Assembly: GCA_963790715.1 (NCBI GenBank)
Contig: CAWBPN010000010.1
Coordinates: 310,001-374,000, forward strand
From: DCFW01 sp963790715
Lineage (GTDB): Bacteria > Bacteroidota > Bacteroidia > Bacteroidales > Bacteroidaceae
Direction of reading: 5' to 3'
DNA length: 64,000 nucleotides
This document shows positions 8,586 through 17,192 of this stretch, in pieces (positions within the stretch are counted from its first letter, which is position 1; each line of letters begins with the position of its first letter). The translations under genes and the position numbers were made by a program. The notes under the pieces are model-generated. The model searched no databases and was not told the origin of the DNA. It worked only from the letters and a program-made list of their open reading frames with translations.

Positions 8586-8665
8586 AACACTCTGGGGGAG
8601 CATCCGTTTCCCAGAGTGTTTCACTACTTTCCCCAGAGTGTTTTGCTTGCTTTCCCAGAGTGTTA
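8586..8665. repeat. Repeat locus A2: CACTCTGG / CCAGAGTG boxes
   Basis: One ACACTCTGGG box (8587-8596) is followed by three boxes in opposite orientation with core CCCAGAGTGTT, at ~8610, ~8632 and ~8654. They are spaced ~21-22 bp apart, two helical turns. A CTATTCATGG motif occurs at 8817-8826 beyond them. The remainder of the gene-free interval 8202-8956 shows no convincing ORF. Confidence 0.7.
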
Positions 8666-8956
8666 CGGATGATTCCCCCGTACATTCCAGATTGCTACTC
8701 TTTTATATGGATTATTATCAAGTAAAGAATATAACAAAATGTAACTGAATAGTATATGCATCAAATATTTATACCGTCAGTGGCAACTTGCAATTCGCTA
8801 TCCTGAAGACCTGCACCTATTCATGGTTACAGCCGGAAACACTAATAAACATAGGGGTTGTGAATACTGAAATGACTGTTACATTATATTACATAGAGAA
8901 TCTGTTCCTGCCTAACACAACTATTCATCGTGTAGTATTAACGCAAATAAAAACAA

Positions 8957-9322
8957 TTACTCATTTTTGCCTTTTACATTCGACAGATTCTTACCCGCCC
9001 ACTCAGATAATTGTTGAATATATGGCACAATATCACGCCCGATTTCAGTCAACGAATATTCCACTCGTGGTGGAACTTCGGCATAAACCGTTCTTGTTAT
9101 AAACTTATCAGCTTCCAAAGTTCTCAAACATGACGTCAATACCTTTAATGAAATACCGTCAATGCTGTTATGAATTTCATTAAAACGCATCGTTTCATTC
9201 TCCCACAAAATAGAGATTATCAAAACCGACCACTTATCTCCCAGCCTATCCATGACAATTCTCAACGGACATTCTTTGGCACATGGCCTTTTTTTTGTTA
9301 ATTTTTCATTCATAACCGACAC
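8957..9322 (-). CDS. HxlR-family transcriptional regulator
   Basis: The 121-aa winged-helix protein carries the HxlR signature: a Cys near the N-terminus (CPLRIVMDRLGDKWSVLII, ~18-36), MRFNEIHNSIDGIS around the recognition helix, LRTLEADKFITR, and the wing VPPRVEYSLTEIG. Members often sense reactive electrophiles or oxidants through that Cys. It is divergent from the amidohydrolase gene at 9439 across 116 bp containing a small palindrome, so it probably controls that gene (inference). Confidence 0.92.
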   Translation of the reverse strand: MSVMNEKLTKKRPCAKECPLRIVMDRLGDKWSVLIISILWENETMRFNEIHNSIDGISLKVLTSCLRTLEADKFITRTVYAEVPPRVEYSLTEIGRDIVPYIQQLSEWAGKNLSNVKGKNE

Positions 9323-9370
9323 ATAATCAATATTACTAACCTTTAAGTTATAATGTATGTTTTATGTAAC

Positions 9371-9404
9371 GTATTGTAATACAAAAGCATAACACATAAC
9401 TTTG
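9371..9404 (+). promoter_or_regulatory. Promoter and candidate operator of amidohydrolase gene
   Basis: TAACTTTG (9397-9404) is a good -7 box, with ATTG (9373-9376) at -33 spacing 20. The -33 region overlaps the palindrome GTATT-GT-AATAC (9371-9382), a plausible HxlR operator. Confidence 0.55.
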
Positions 9405-9438
9405 CACTTACAAAATTAATCATTTAAATTTTATAGCA

Positions 9439-10239
9439 ATGAGAAAATTAGTAATTGATGGACATTCACACGTAACAATTCCGATAGAAAACCACATCCG
9501 TCTTATGGATGAAGCCGGAATTGACAAAACCGTTTTATTCAGAACGGGGGTACATCCTGAACTGAAAGTAAGTAACGACGAAATAAAAGAAGAAATGCAA
9601 CAGTTGCAAAAGTATTTGACCGGCGACCCTGCCATTGCCGACAGTTATGGTGAAGCAGCACACGAAGAGCTGTTCAAAGCTGTAAACAAATACCCCGATC
9701 GTTTCATTTGCTTCGGAAACATATCTTTAAATAAAGATTCGGACACCATGACAAAGAACATACAAAAGCAAATAAGCGAGCATCATATATTAGGTATAGG
9801 AGAAATAGCAATGCCGAGCGGACAAACACATAAACTGGAAAATGTTTTTAAGGCGTCAAGCCAGACAGCGTGCCTACCCCTTTGGATACATTGCTTCAAC
9901 CCAATGACACTGAATGATATTCTACAGATAGAACAATTAGCAAAAAAGTACCCGTCAGTACCCGTCATCATCGGGCATGCCGGAGGAAGCAATTGGTTGG
10001 AAACTATCGACATTGCAAAACGTAATCCCAATATCTACATAGATACCTCAGCCGCTTTTTCATCCTTAGTTTTGAAACTTATAATAAAAGAGTTGCCCGA
10101 TAAGACCTTTTACGGCGTCGATTATCCATATGGAGATATGTGGGTCATGCGTAAAATGATTGAAAGAGCCTGTCCGGATGAAAATATTCGACAAAAAGTT
10201 CTTGGCGGAAACATAATGAAGCTATTAAAAATTGAATAA
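9439..10239 (+). CDS. Amidohydrolase-family metal-dependent hydrolase
   Basis: The 266-aa TIM-barrel hydrolase has DGHSHV near the N-terminus (HxH metal ligands), WIHCF, VIIGHAGG and a late Asp in YGVDYPYGD, the order expected for the amidohydrolase-2 family. These enzymes hydrolyse or decarboxylate small cyclic or aromatic carboxylates. The substrate is not evident. It is transcribed divergently from the HxlR regulator and ends before a strong hairpin shared with the convergent aldo-keto reductase gene. Confidence 0.85.
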   Translation: MRKLVIDGHSHVTIPIENHIRLMDEAGIDKTVLFRTGVHPELKVSNDEIKEEMQQLQKYLTGDPAIADSYGEAAHEELFKAVNKYPDRFICFGNISLNKDSDTMTKNIQKQISEHHILGIGEIAMPSGQTHKLENVFKASSQTACLPLWIHCFNPMTLNDILQIEQLAKKYPSVPVIIGHAGGSNWLETIDIAKRNPNIYIDTSAAFSSLVLKLIIKELPDKTFYGVDYPYGDMWVMRKMIERACPDENIRQKVLGGNIMKLLKIE

Positions 10240-10275
10240 AGTATCATTCTATTCTACTTTGGCATAAAGACACAA

Positions 10276-10313
10276 GATGAATATTATAAATCTTTCAATT
10301 TATAATATTCATC
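10276..10313. terminator. Bidirectional hairpin between convergent genes
   Basis: Arms of 16 bp (10276-10291 and 10298-10313) are perfectly complementary around a 6-nt loop. The stem is AT-rich. It lies between the stops of the amidohydrolase and aldo-keto reductase genes. Confidence 0.55.
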
Positions 10314-10387
10314 ACTCATATAAATAAACCACAAATTAGCAAAACCTATTAAATTCTATGTTAGCAAAATGGTTCAGTATTGTACTG

Positions 10388-11389
10388 TTACTTTTCAACA
10401 AATTTGTTTTCACGTGCCGAATATCTGGGGCCGACATTCGGATATTTTTTCAGTACATTTTCTATTTCAAGCATATCATCTTCATTTAAAGAGATGTTTA
10501 CCGCACCTATATTATCATCAAGATATTTTATATGCTTTGTTCCCGGAATTGGAATAATATTATCTCCTTGCGCAAGCAACCATGCCAGAGCCAACTGTGC
10601 AGGAGTACAGCCTTTACTTGAAGCTATTTGAGCAAAAGCCTCAGCCAATGAACTGTTATTCTTGTAATAATCGCCGCTATACCGTGGAAGTCTGCGGCGA
10701 AAATCATTGCCGTCCAATGCACTTACATTTAATGAATTACTCATTAATCCTCGTCCCAACGGGGCAAAAGGCACCAAAGTTATACCTAATTCATTGCATG
10801 TAGGCAGTATTTCTTTTTCAACGGTTCTGGTAATCAATGAATATTCGCTCTCCAATGCAGCTATCGGATGCACGGCATAAGCCTTGCGAAGAGTTTCAGC
10901 CGAGCACTCGCTTAATCCGATATAACGTATCTTGCCTTCTCTCACCAAATCCGCCATAGCTCCGACGGTTTCCTCTACAGGAACATCAGGATTCAGACGA
11001 TGAGCATAGTACAAATCGATGGTATCTATTTTCAATCTTCTAAGACTGCTCTCAACCGCTTGTCTCATCCATTCAGGAGAAGAATCTATATAAGAATCGT
11101 TACCTGAAAACACATCGCCTTCATCATTCTTCAGTCTAAAACCGAACTTCGTAGCAATAAAAATTTTATCCCTGTTTCCTGCAATAACTTTCGATATCAG
11201 AGTTTCGTTGGCACCGTTTCCGTAGGCATCAGACGTATCCCAAAAGTTTACGCCACATTCCATTGCGTGGTTAAGCGTTGCAATACTTTCTTTTTCATCA
11301 GCCGAGCCATAAGCCGCACTCATACCCATACACCCCAATCCTATTGCGGAAAGACGAATATCGGAATTTCCTAATTTTCTATATTTCAT
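10388..11389 (-). CDS. Aldo/keto reductase
   Basis: The 333-aa NADPH-dependent oxidoreductase has the AKR barrel with the expected tetrad: Asp and Tyr in FWDTSDAYGNG, Lys in FIATKFGF and His in LYYAHRLN. The cofactor-binding end IIPIPGTKHIKYLDDNI is also present. It most resembles the YakC/AKR13-like group that reduces aldehydes. It is divergent from an AraC-type regulator across 173 bp, so joint control is likely. Confidence 0.92.
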   Translation of the reverse strand: MKYRKLGNSDIRLSAIGLGCMGMSAAYGSADEKESIATLNHAMECGVNFWDTSDAYGNGANETLISKVIAGNRDKIFIATKFGFRLKNDEGDVFSGNDSYIDSSPEWMRQAVESSLRRLKIDTIDLYYAHRLNPDVPVEETVGAMADLVREGKIRYIGLSECSAETLRKAYAVHPIAALESEYSLITRTVEKEILPTCNELGITLVPFAPLGRGLMSNSLNVSALDGNDFRRRLPRYSGDYYKNNSSLAEAFAQIASSKGCTPAQLALAWLLAQGDNIIPIPGTKHIKYLDDNIGAVNISLNEDDMLEIENVLKKYPNVGPRYSARENKFVEK

Positions 11390-11430
11390 AATCTATAAAT
11401 TAAATATAACACTTCAAATTTTTGATACTG

Positions 11431-11438
11431 CAAAAGTA
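11431..11438 (-). promoter_or_regulatory. -7 box for aldo/keto reductase
   Basis: TACTTTTG on the minus strand, 42 bases before the start codon, matches TAnnTTTG. Confidence 0.5.
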
Positions 11439-11534
11439 AGATGAATGTTTCATCCCATTATTATATGGATTACTGATTTTCATACCATTATTACTGACAA
11501 TGCCTATAATTAAAAATAATGTAAAATAAAACAC

Positions 11535-11542
11535 TACCTTTG
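11535..11542 (+). promoter_or_regulatory. -7 box for AraC-type regulator
   Basis: TACCTTTG, 20 bases before the ATG, implies a short leader and supports the start at 11563. Confidence 0.55.
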
Positions 11543-11562
11543 TAATAAAATAATAGCATAAT

Positions 11563-12459
11563 ATGAACAATATACTGCGATTAGACCATGTATGCCAATA
11601 TAATGAAATGATGGGATGCAAAACACTACATCCGTTAGTCAGCGTTGTGGATTTTTCAAAATGCCCTCCGGTTACACCTTCACGAAAGTATTTCGGTTTT
11701 TATGCCGTTATGCTAAAAGATTTCAAATATGGAGAGCTTAGATATGGCCGTCATTATTATGATTATCAGGAAGGCACTCTAGTGTTCTTTGCTCCCGGAC
11801 AAATTGGAGGAATAGATAATAACGGTAATCCTTTCCAAGCTAAGGGATGGGCGTTGTTGTTCAGCTCCGAACTGCTCCGCCGTACCTCTCTCGCACGCCA
11901 CATGAAAGATTACAGTTTTTTTTCATACGAATCGAATGAAGCACTCCACTTATCAGAATCGGAACGCGCTACCGTACTTGACTGTATGCATAAAATTCAG
12001 GAAGAGATATTACATCCTGTAGACCGGCACAGTAAAACCCTGATCGTAAATAACATAGAATTGCTATTGAACTATTGTATTCGTTTCTACGATCGTCAAT
12101 TTATCACTCGCAGCGATGTAAACAAAGATATATTAACCAAATTTGAAAATTTGTTGGACGATTATTTTACATCCGAAAAGTCACAAGATTTAGGATTGCC
12201 GTCAGTTCAATATTTTGCAGACCAATTGCATCTTTCGCCTAACTATTTCGGAGATCTCATTAAAAAAGAGACAAGTAAATCAGCTCAGGAACACATACAA
12301 ATAAAATTAATAGACATTGCCAAAAACAAAGTGTTGGATACAAGTAAGACATTAAATGAAATAGCGTATGAATTAGGATTCAAATATCCACAGCATTTCA
12401 GCAGATTGTTTAAAGAAAAAGTAGGATGCACACCTATACAATATCGCACCATTACATAA
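11563..12459 (+). CDS. AraC-family transcriptional regulator
   Basis: The 298-aa protein has an N-terminal cupin-like sensing domain (~25-170; GTLVFFAPGQIG) and a C-terminal AraC double helix-turn-helix (~205-298). The first helix pair is at LHLSPNYFGDLIKKETSKS, and the conserved second at LNEIAYELGFKYPQHFSRLFKEKVGCTPIQYR. It is divergent from the aldo/keto reductase gene, its most likely target. The inducer is unknown. Confidence 0.92.
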   Translation: MNNILRLDHVCQYNEMMGCKTLHPLVSVVDFSKCPPVTPSRKYFGFYAVMLKDFKYGELRYGRHYYDYQEGTLVFFAPGQIGGIDNNGNPFQAKGWALLFSSELLRRTSLARHMKDYSFFSYESNEALHLSESERATVLDCMHKIQEEILHPVDRHSKTLIVNNIELLLNYCIRFYDRQFITRSDVNKDILTKFENLLDDYFTSEKSQDLGLPSVQYFADQLHLSPNYFGDLIKKETSKSAQEHIQIKLIDIAKNKVLDTSKTLNEIAYELGFKYPQHFSRLFKEKVGCTPIQYRTIT

Positions 12460-12583
12460 AACAATTACTCGCTTATAATGCTCTAAGATGAATAATCTTC
12501 ATTGTTTTGCGAAAAGCAGGAAATATACACATTATCTTAAAAATGGAGAAAGCCTGTTATGATGCCTGTCAAAATAGTACCTG

Positions 12584-13402
12584 CTATTTTATCCTTATAT
12601 GAGCCAATGACATTATCTTCATTGAATCACAAAAGCTCATGCCCAATCTTTTAAATAAATGAAACTTATTTTTAAACTCGCTAAAAAGAGGCATATCGCT
12701 TATTATTTCAATATTACTATTCCACTTTTCAATATCAAAAATGTTATTAATTCCCCATTTTAAATATGCAGACTTATCCATTCCACCACCTTTAATGACA
12801 AATTTATTAGCATTTTTCATTCCTATTTTAGATTCATAATCAAAAACTATCTCAACTCCTGGAACATAATTATGGAAATTGTAAAACATTTTTTTTATTT
12901 CCGTCTCATTAAAATAGTAGATAACCCCGGCAATCATAAACATCACCTTATCGGCATTTTCAATATACTCATACCAATCAGTATCGAGAGCTGATGCAGG
13001 CACGAACGTTCTGCGGTCGGATTCTTGAATATACTTTTTTCGCAGGGCTATAGTGTCAGGCAAGTCCAAATCTATCCAATGAATTTTTCCGTTATCTACA
13101 CGATCAAAAGTAGTATCGAGTCCACAACCAACATTAACGATGGTAGCATCAGGATTATCGGCAATAAATGCTTTAATATTTTTATCGATATAAATACTTC
13201 GCGCAATCCACGATAACCGGCTTATACGACTAACATTTTTTGCTATAACACTGAAATCATACGGGATACTGTCCATTATTGTAACAGCCGTATTATCAAT
13301 TAACAAAGGATGAGATTTTTTCGTTTCCACCGCCCTGCCCCATAACGGCAACAGCAGTGTCTCCTGAACACTTCCTAATTCCATTTTATCTTCTTTATTC
13401 AT
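12584..13402 (-). CDS. SAM-dependent O-methyltransferase (LCMT/TcmP-like)
   Basis: The 272-aa class I methyltransferase starts with a segment typical of the leucine-carboxyl-methyltransferase/TcmP group (VQETLLLPLWGRAVETKK, ~14-31). The SAM site is IVNVGCGLDTTFDRV and an acidic second-strand motif is WIDLDLPDTI. Family members methylate polyketide or protein carboxyl or hydroxyl groups; the substrate here is unknown. A -7 box lies 25 bases upstream. It is convergent with the AraC gene and stands alone beside the IS element. Confidence 0.85.
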   Translation of the reverse strand: MNKEDKMELGSVQETLLLPLWGRAVETKKSHPLLIDNTAVTIMDSIPYDFSVIAKNVSRISRLSWIARSIYIDKNIKAFIADNPDATIVNVGCGLDTTFDRVDNGKIHWIDLDLPDTIALRKKYIQESDRRTFVPASALDTDWYEYIENADKVMFMIAGVIYYFNETEIKKMFYNFHNYVPGVEIVFDYESKIGMKNANKFVIKGGGMDKSAYLKWGINNIFDIEKWNSNIEIISDMPLFSEFKNKFHLFKRLGMSFCDSMKIMSLAHIRIK

Positions 13403-13426
13403 GATTTTTGATTTTTATTGTTCGTC

Positions 13427-13434
13427 CAAATATA
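13427..13434 (-). promoter_or_regulatory. -7 box for methyltransferase
   Basis: TATATTTG on the minus strand, 25 bases before the start codon. From here to 13794 no gene is seen; the stretch holds the upstream part of the insertion sequence. Confidence 0.5.
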
Positions 13435-13794
13435 ATTTTTTTTGAAAGGATAGACAAGTTTTTGAAATAAATGCTGAAAAAATAGCAATATTTTCAGAAA
13501 AAACGGATATATAAATATTAAAGATAAGTATCCTCTTTGTTTCAAAGATTTTATTAAAGGTTTGTATTCTTGCAATAACAAGCTGATAAATATTATCGTT
13601 TCACTCTTATTTTACAAAAATGTTTGATTAGTTGTTTTTACATCATATTAAATTGTAACTCTCTGAAGTCAATACTCCGTTAAATAATTGATTAATGATC
13701 TCAAATACAATGAGTTATATTAACAAGAGTTAGCATAAAAAAATTGGTCAAGTGTCTGATTTCAGTAACTTTAAGTTATTGACACTTAGTTACA

Positions 13795-15012
13795 ATGAAC
13801 ATATCAGATGCACTCGACCAATATAAGAATATCTGCAGTGATGTCTTGAAAAGATACACTGTGAAGTTAAACAAAAATTTTAAAACCATCTTCATCGAAA
13901 CACTACTTTTATATATGGTAATACCGAGAAAGATCAATTTTACGCAGCTTGGACACTATGGCACGCATTGTGAAGAGTGCTTCAGACAAAATTTCTCAAA
14001 GAAGTTCGACTGGATTTCCTATAACTTAAAGTTGTCCGAAAGGATATTTGAACAGGGAGACCGGAAAGCTATCGCTATTGATCCGAGTTACATATCCAAG
14101 TCGGGGAAATGTACTCCTTGGGTTGGCTATTTCTGGTCGGGTTGCGCCGGTCAAGTCAAACACGGTTTGGAGATAATGGGCATAGGACTTATAGATATCG
14201 ACAAACATAACTGCATTACCTTAAAAGCAGAGCAATCACCGGACAATATAACCCTTGAAGGGTTCGGCTCTACTTTAAACGATTGGTACCTTAAAGTTAT
14301 CGAAATGTATAAAGAGCAGCTTCACAGCGTATCCAATTACATCGTTGCCGATGCTTTCTTTTCAAAGAACCTTTTTGCCCAAGGTATAGAGGAAATGAAT
14401 TTTCATCTTGTCAGCCGTTTTCGCGATGATGCCAATTTGATGTACCTCAGTCAAGCCCAAAGAACAGGAAAGAAAGGACGTCCCAAATTATACGATGGGA
14501 AAATAAAATTCTTCGACCTTGACCATACACGAATGAACAAACTCGACATACTGCAAGACGAAGGGAAATTTTATACTCTGGTTGCTTACTCCAAATCGCT
14601 TAAACGGAAAATCAGACTGGTCATTTGGATTACTCCTAAGGGGAAACACAAACTGTATTTCTCTACAGATATCCACATGAGCGGTAAAGATGTTATTGAG
14701 TATTACAGAACAAGGTTCCAGATTGAGTTTTGCTTTCGAGATGCAAAACAGTTCACCGGATTATTTCACTCGCAAGCCAGAAATATTAATAGGTTGGACT
14801 TCGCATTCAATGCATCTTTTGCCGCAGTCAATGCGGCAAGAGTAATGATGAATGAAAATGATATTCCTTTCTCCATTGGTGTGCTTAAATCGTTGATGTA
14901 CAACTCTTATATCCTTAAAAGATTTTTTGAGCTGTCCGGCTTTAAGCCCAACAGAACTTTAAATGCTAAACTTGTCAAAGAACTCATTGATATGGCTGCT
15001 TATGCGGCGTAA
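13795..15012 (+). CDS. IS4-family transposase
   Basis: The 405-aa DDE transposase appears intact. The catalytic Asp residues are at ~96 (AIDPSYIS) and ~186 (IVADAFFSK). The third, Glu ~311, lies in a perfect IS4 YREK signature (Y-2-R-3-E-6-K in YRTRFQIEFCFRDAK), with Lys ~318. The DNA-cleavage reaction by a hairpin mechanism is known for this family. I could not define terminal inverted repeats: the upstream motif GGTCAAGTG (13746-13754) recurs downstream only in the same orientation. Upstream, AAGTGTC and GACACTT form an inverted pair just before the ATG. The element marks the left side of an AT-rich island. Confidence 0.9.
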   Translation: MNISDALDQYKNICSDVLKRYTVKLNKNFKTIFIETLLLYMVIPRKINFTQLGHYGTHCEECFRQNFSKKFDWISYNLKLSERIFEQGDRKAIAIDPSYISKSGKCTPWVGYFWSGCAGQVKHGLEIMGIGLIDIDKHNCITLKAEQSPDNITLEGFGSTLNDWYLKVIEMYKEQLHSVSNYIVADAFFSKNLFAQGIEEMNFHLVSRFRDDANLMYLSQAQRTGKKGRPKLYDGKIKFFDLDHTRMNKLDILQDEGKFYTLVAYSKSLKRKIRLVIWITPKGKHKLYFSTDIHMSGKDVIEYYRTRFQIEFCFRDAKQFTGLFHSQARNINRLDFAFNASFAAVNAARVMMNENDIPFSIGVLKSLMYNSYILKRFFELSGFKPNRTLNAKLVKELIDMAAYAA

Positions 15013-15103
15013 TCTATATCTTAATATTTAACGAAGTATTGTGAAGTATCAACTATGTAAATTATCTATAATATGATTAGCAACATAGTTGAGACAGCCA
15101 TTT

Positions 15104-15370
15104 ATGGAAAACAATCATCTTTCAACCGCAATAATAACTTCTATCACCACATACGCATATAAAGAGCTTAACCATGTTGGGCTGCAAGTCATTCCGTCAG
15201 CACTTTTTGCTTATATCGTTGGATATAATATGATAAAGAATGGAAAAAAACTGCTAATAAACGGTCAAGTGCGATATGCTAATCGGTCAAGTTTGGTTGA
15301 GTTGTCAGTCAAATGTGGTTTGACAACTGGTCAAGTGCGTTTTTGTTGCCAAACAAGTGCAGACTTTTGA
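15104..15370 (+). CDS. Hypothetical ORF after transposase (possible remnant)
   Basis: An 88-codon frame starts at MENNHLSTAIITS. Its first half is mildly hydrophobic, and its second half overlaps three GGTCAAGT repeats and a GTTGTCA/TGACAAC hairpin (15301-15327). I recognise no family. It may be a relic interrupted by the IS, or non-coding IS-flank sequence. Confidence 0.25.
   Translation: MENNHLSTAIITSITTYAYKELNHVGLQVIPSALFAYIVGYNMIKNGKKLLINGQVRYANRSSLVELSVKCGLTTGQVRFCCQTSADF
15263..15337 (+). repeat. GGTCAAGT direct repeats
   Basis: Copies at 15263-15271, 15285-15292 and 15329-15337, plus one at 13746-13754 upstream of the transposase. A hairpin (GTTGTCA 15301-15307, TGACAAC 15321-15327) lies between the second and third downstream copies. 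They could be transposase-binding sites. Confidence 0.5.
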
Positions 15371-15407
15371 TTATTGAAAATTCGCTACCGATTAGATTCG
15401 GTGTTAA

Positions 15408-15775
15408 CACAACAATAAATTAATCAATTGAAAGAATATTTTCAGTCAAATTGTTTAAATGTTGAAATACTTTTGTAATTTTGCAACGTTTGATGAAAAA
15501 TTTCATCGAATGCGTTATATGAATTAACTCAAGAGCGTTAAAGATATTATCCTATACTGAAATCTCGACAATTTCAATCTTCAAGGATAGTAGCAATAGC
15601 GCTCACGTTGTTAAGATATATACTTACCTTAAAGGATAATCTATATACCCAAATGACGTGGGCTATTGTTTATTATGTGAAGATGGGCAGTCGAGAGCCT
15701 CAGTACAATAATAAATCAACAGTTCCCACGTTCTTTTTATTTAATAGCTTTCCTGAGGGAGCAGGTTAGCACAAA
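15408..15775 (+). ncRNA. Structured RNA candidate, copy 1
   Basis: This ~368-bp unit is nearly identical to 16367-16733. A TAATTTTG -7 box at 15476-15483 implies an RNA starting near 15490. Predicted elements are a GATGAAA/TTTCATC hairpin; a long stem-loop from AGAGCG to CGCTC enclosing TGAAAT/ATTTCA; and a third stem ACGTGGG (15656-15662) with CCCACGT (15725-15731), capped by the conserved loop GGGCAGTCGAGAGCCTCAG. The unit ends with a conserved GAGGGAGCAGGTTAGCAC 12 bases before an ATG. It may be an independent ncRNA or a leader. I could not assign it to a named family. Confidence 0.65.
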
Positions 15776-15909
15776 GGTATATATTATATGAATAAAGCTT
15801 TAAGTTCGTTTGTACGTTTGATATTATTCAGTTTATCATTCGCAGTTCATAAATCTACAAATTCAGTAGTTCCGTATTTATTCCATGGTAAATATAAATC
15901 AACAAAATT

Positions 15910-16176
15910 ATGCCATTAATGATTATAAGGGAGAAAGAACTTTTACGCATTTCTCCTATAGATTCCAGAAATCTTGAATATTCAAATAACAATGGAACGT
16001 CATGGCGTTTACGATATATCGGTTCGAAATATTTCATAGGTTATTTTGTAGACATAACCGATAACGGATTCGAATTATTGGCACAAACGTCTCGAGGCTT
16101 TTTTTGTTCGTATAACGATGGAAGCATTTGGATTAGAAGTCAACTTCCTGCATCGCTCGTCGACGAAATAATTTAA
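15910..16176 (+). CDS. Small hypothetical protein (88 aa)
   Basis: The product has a compact beta-rich look (YSNNNGTSWRLRYIGS at ~25-40; FVDITDNGFELLAQTSRG at ~47-64; YNDGSIWIRS near the end). It carries two repeats of an N/D-G-(T/S)-(S/I)-W motif, reminiscent of BNR/propeller blades. I do not recognise a function. It follows RNA copy 1. A 43-codon frame (15788-15919) precedes and overlaps it by a few bases and may be a leader or remnant. Codon use is AT-rich like the rest of the island. Confidence 0.5.
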   Translation: MPLMIIREKELLRISPIDSRNLEYSNNNGTSWRLRYIGSKYFIGYFVDITDNGFELLAQTSRGFFCSYNDGSIWIRSQLPASLVDEII

Positions 16177-16314
16177 TAATTAGACTAGTCTTAGATTATT
16201 ATATAAAGAGACCTTGCAAAATTAATTTTAAATACTAAGTATTTGGAAAGAGGTTTTGCATAGGTTTCAAATATAAAATATTCTAATAATTCAATACATT
16301 ACTTTTATGCATAA

Positions 16315-16361
16315 ATCCAAACTAAGCTTTTGTCGTCAACTAATGCATATATAGTTTGGAT
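16315..16361. repeat. Inverted repeat ahead of RNA copy 2
   Basis: Perfect 10-bp arms ATCCAAACTA (16315-16324) and TAGTTTGGAT (16352-16361), ending 5 bp before the second RNA unit. Possibly the terminator of the 88-aa gene or an end of the duplicated unit. Nothing else is seen in 16177-16314. Confidence 0.45.
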
Positions 16362-16366
16362 ATTGC

Positions 16367-16733
16367 CACAACAATAAATTAATCAACTGAAAAAATAAAT
16401 TCAGTCCATTTGTTTAAATGTTGAAATACTTTTGTAATTTTGTAACGTTTGATGAAGCAATTCATCAGATGCGTTTTATGAATTAACTCAAGAGCGTTAA
16501 AGATATTATCCTGCACTGAAATCTCGACAATTTCAATCTTCAGGGATAGTAGCAATAGCGCTCACGTTGTAAGATATATACTTACCTTAAAGGATAATCT
16601 ATATACCCAAATGGCGTGGGCTATTGTTTATTATGTGAAGATGGGCAGTCGAGAGCCTCAGTACAGTAATAAATCAACAGTTCCCACGCTTTATTTATGG
16701 GATCGCTTTCCGGAGGGAGCAGGTTAGCACAAA
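16367..16733 (+). ncRNA. Structured RNA candidate, copy 2
   Basis: The second copy keeps the promoter (TTTG 16409-16412, TAATTTTG 16435-16442) and all stems. The third stem reads GCGTGGG (16614-16620) with CCCACGC (16683-16689). Relative to copy 1 an A-T pair at the base has become G-C, a compensatory change that argues for a functional RNA helix. The apical GGGCAGTCGAGAGCCTCAG loop is identical. The unit ends 11 bases before a lipoprotein ATG, so it could act as that gene's leader, but copy 3 has no such gene. Confidence 0.7.
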
Positions 16734-16744
16734 TTTTCAATTTT

Positions 16745-17149
16745 ATGAAAAAAAGTTTTATTTTTCTTTTGACTGTAATTAGTCTTTCTTCATGTGCAAG
16801 TATCTTTTGTGGTACATCCAAAAAGGTAACATTTGATTCAAATGTACCCGTAACAAATGCAACATTAACCATTGATGGTAGAAAATACCATAATGTATCT
16901 TTCCCTTATGTAGCTAAAGTTAAAAGAGGTTTCAGCTCTTCTACAGTAAAAGCTGAATGCGACAAATATGCACCAACGTCTTTAGTTATTGATAAGAAAT
17001 TTAATGCTGTATCAATTCTGAATTTTGGTTTTATATTAGGTTGGGGAATTGATGCAGCTACCGGAGCAATGATGAAGCCGGAATATAATAATTATGACAT
17101 CGAATTTACAACTTTGAAAAATACTTCTAATGAAACACCTAATAAATAA
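16745..17149 (+). CDS. Small lipoprotein, PEGA-like
   Basis: The 134-aa product has a lipoprotein signal (MKKSFIFLLTVISLSSC, lipobox LSSC). A beta-sheet segment follows (GTSKKVTFDSNVPVTNATLTIDG split over ~22-45) that resembles lipoproteins with the pattern 'GT..VTF.S.P..A.V.ID'. Towards the end comes a hydrophobic glycine-rich stretch (LNFGFILGWGIDAATGAMM). The frame opens at 16697, but ATG 16745 gives a proper signal peptide. It is probably surface- or periplasm-exposed. The family is common on phages and mobile elements; function unknown. A terminator follows at 17193. Confidence 0.75.
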   Translation: MKKSFIFLLTVISLSSCASIFCGTSKKVTFDSNVPVTNATLTIDGRKYHNVSFPYVAKVKRGFSSSTVKAECDKYAPTSLVIDKKFNAVSILNFGFILGWGIDAATGAMMKPEYNNYDIEFTTLKNTSNETPNK

Positions 17150-17192
17150 TACCATATTTATGAAAGTTTTAAAGGGAATATAAAATCTATAG

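Noticed and set aside
8528..8725. 65-codon open frame across the CACTCTGG boxes
   Set aside because: It is made of the repeat itself and has no protein-like character.
15788..15919. 43-codon frame starting MNKALSSFVRL directly after RNA copy 1
   Set aside because: Start position mimics the lipoprotein after copy 2, but the frame overlaps the 88-aa gene, has no lipobox or recognisable end, and could be a decayed relic; support is too thin.
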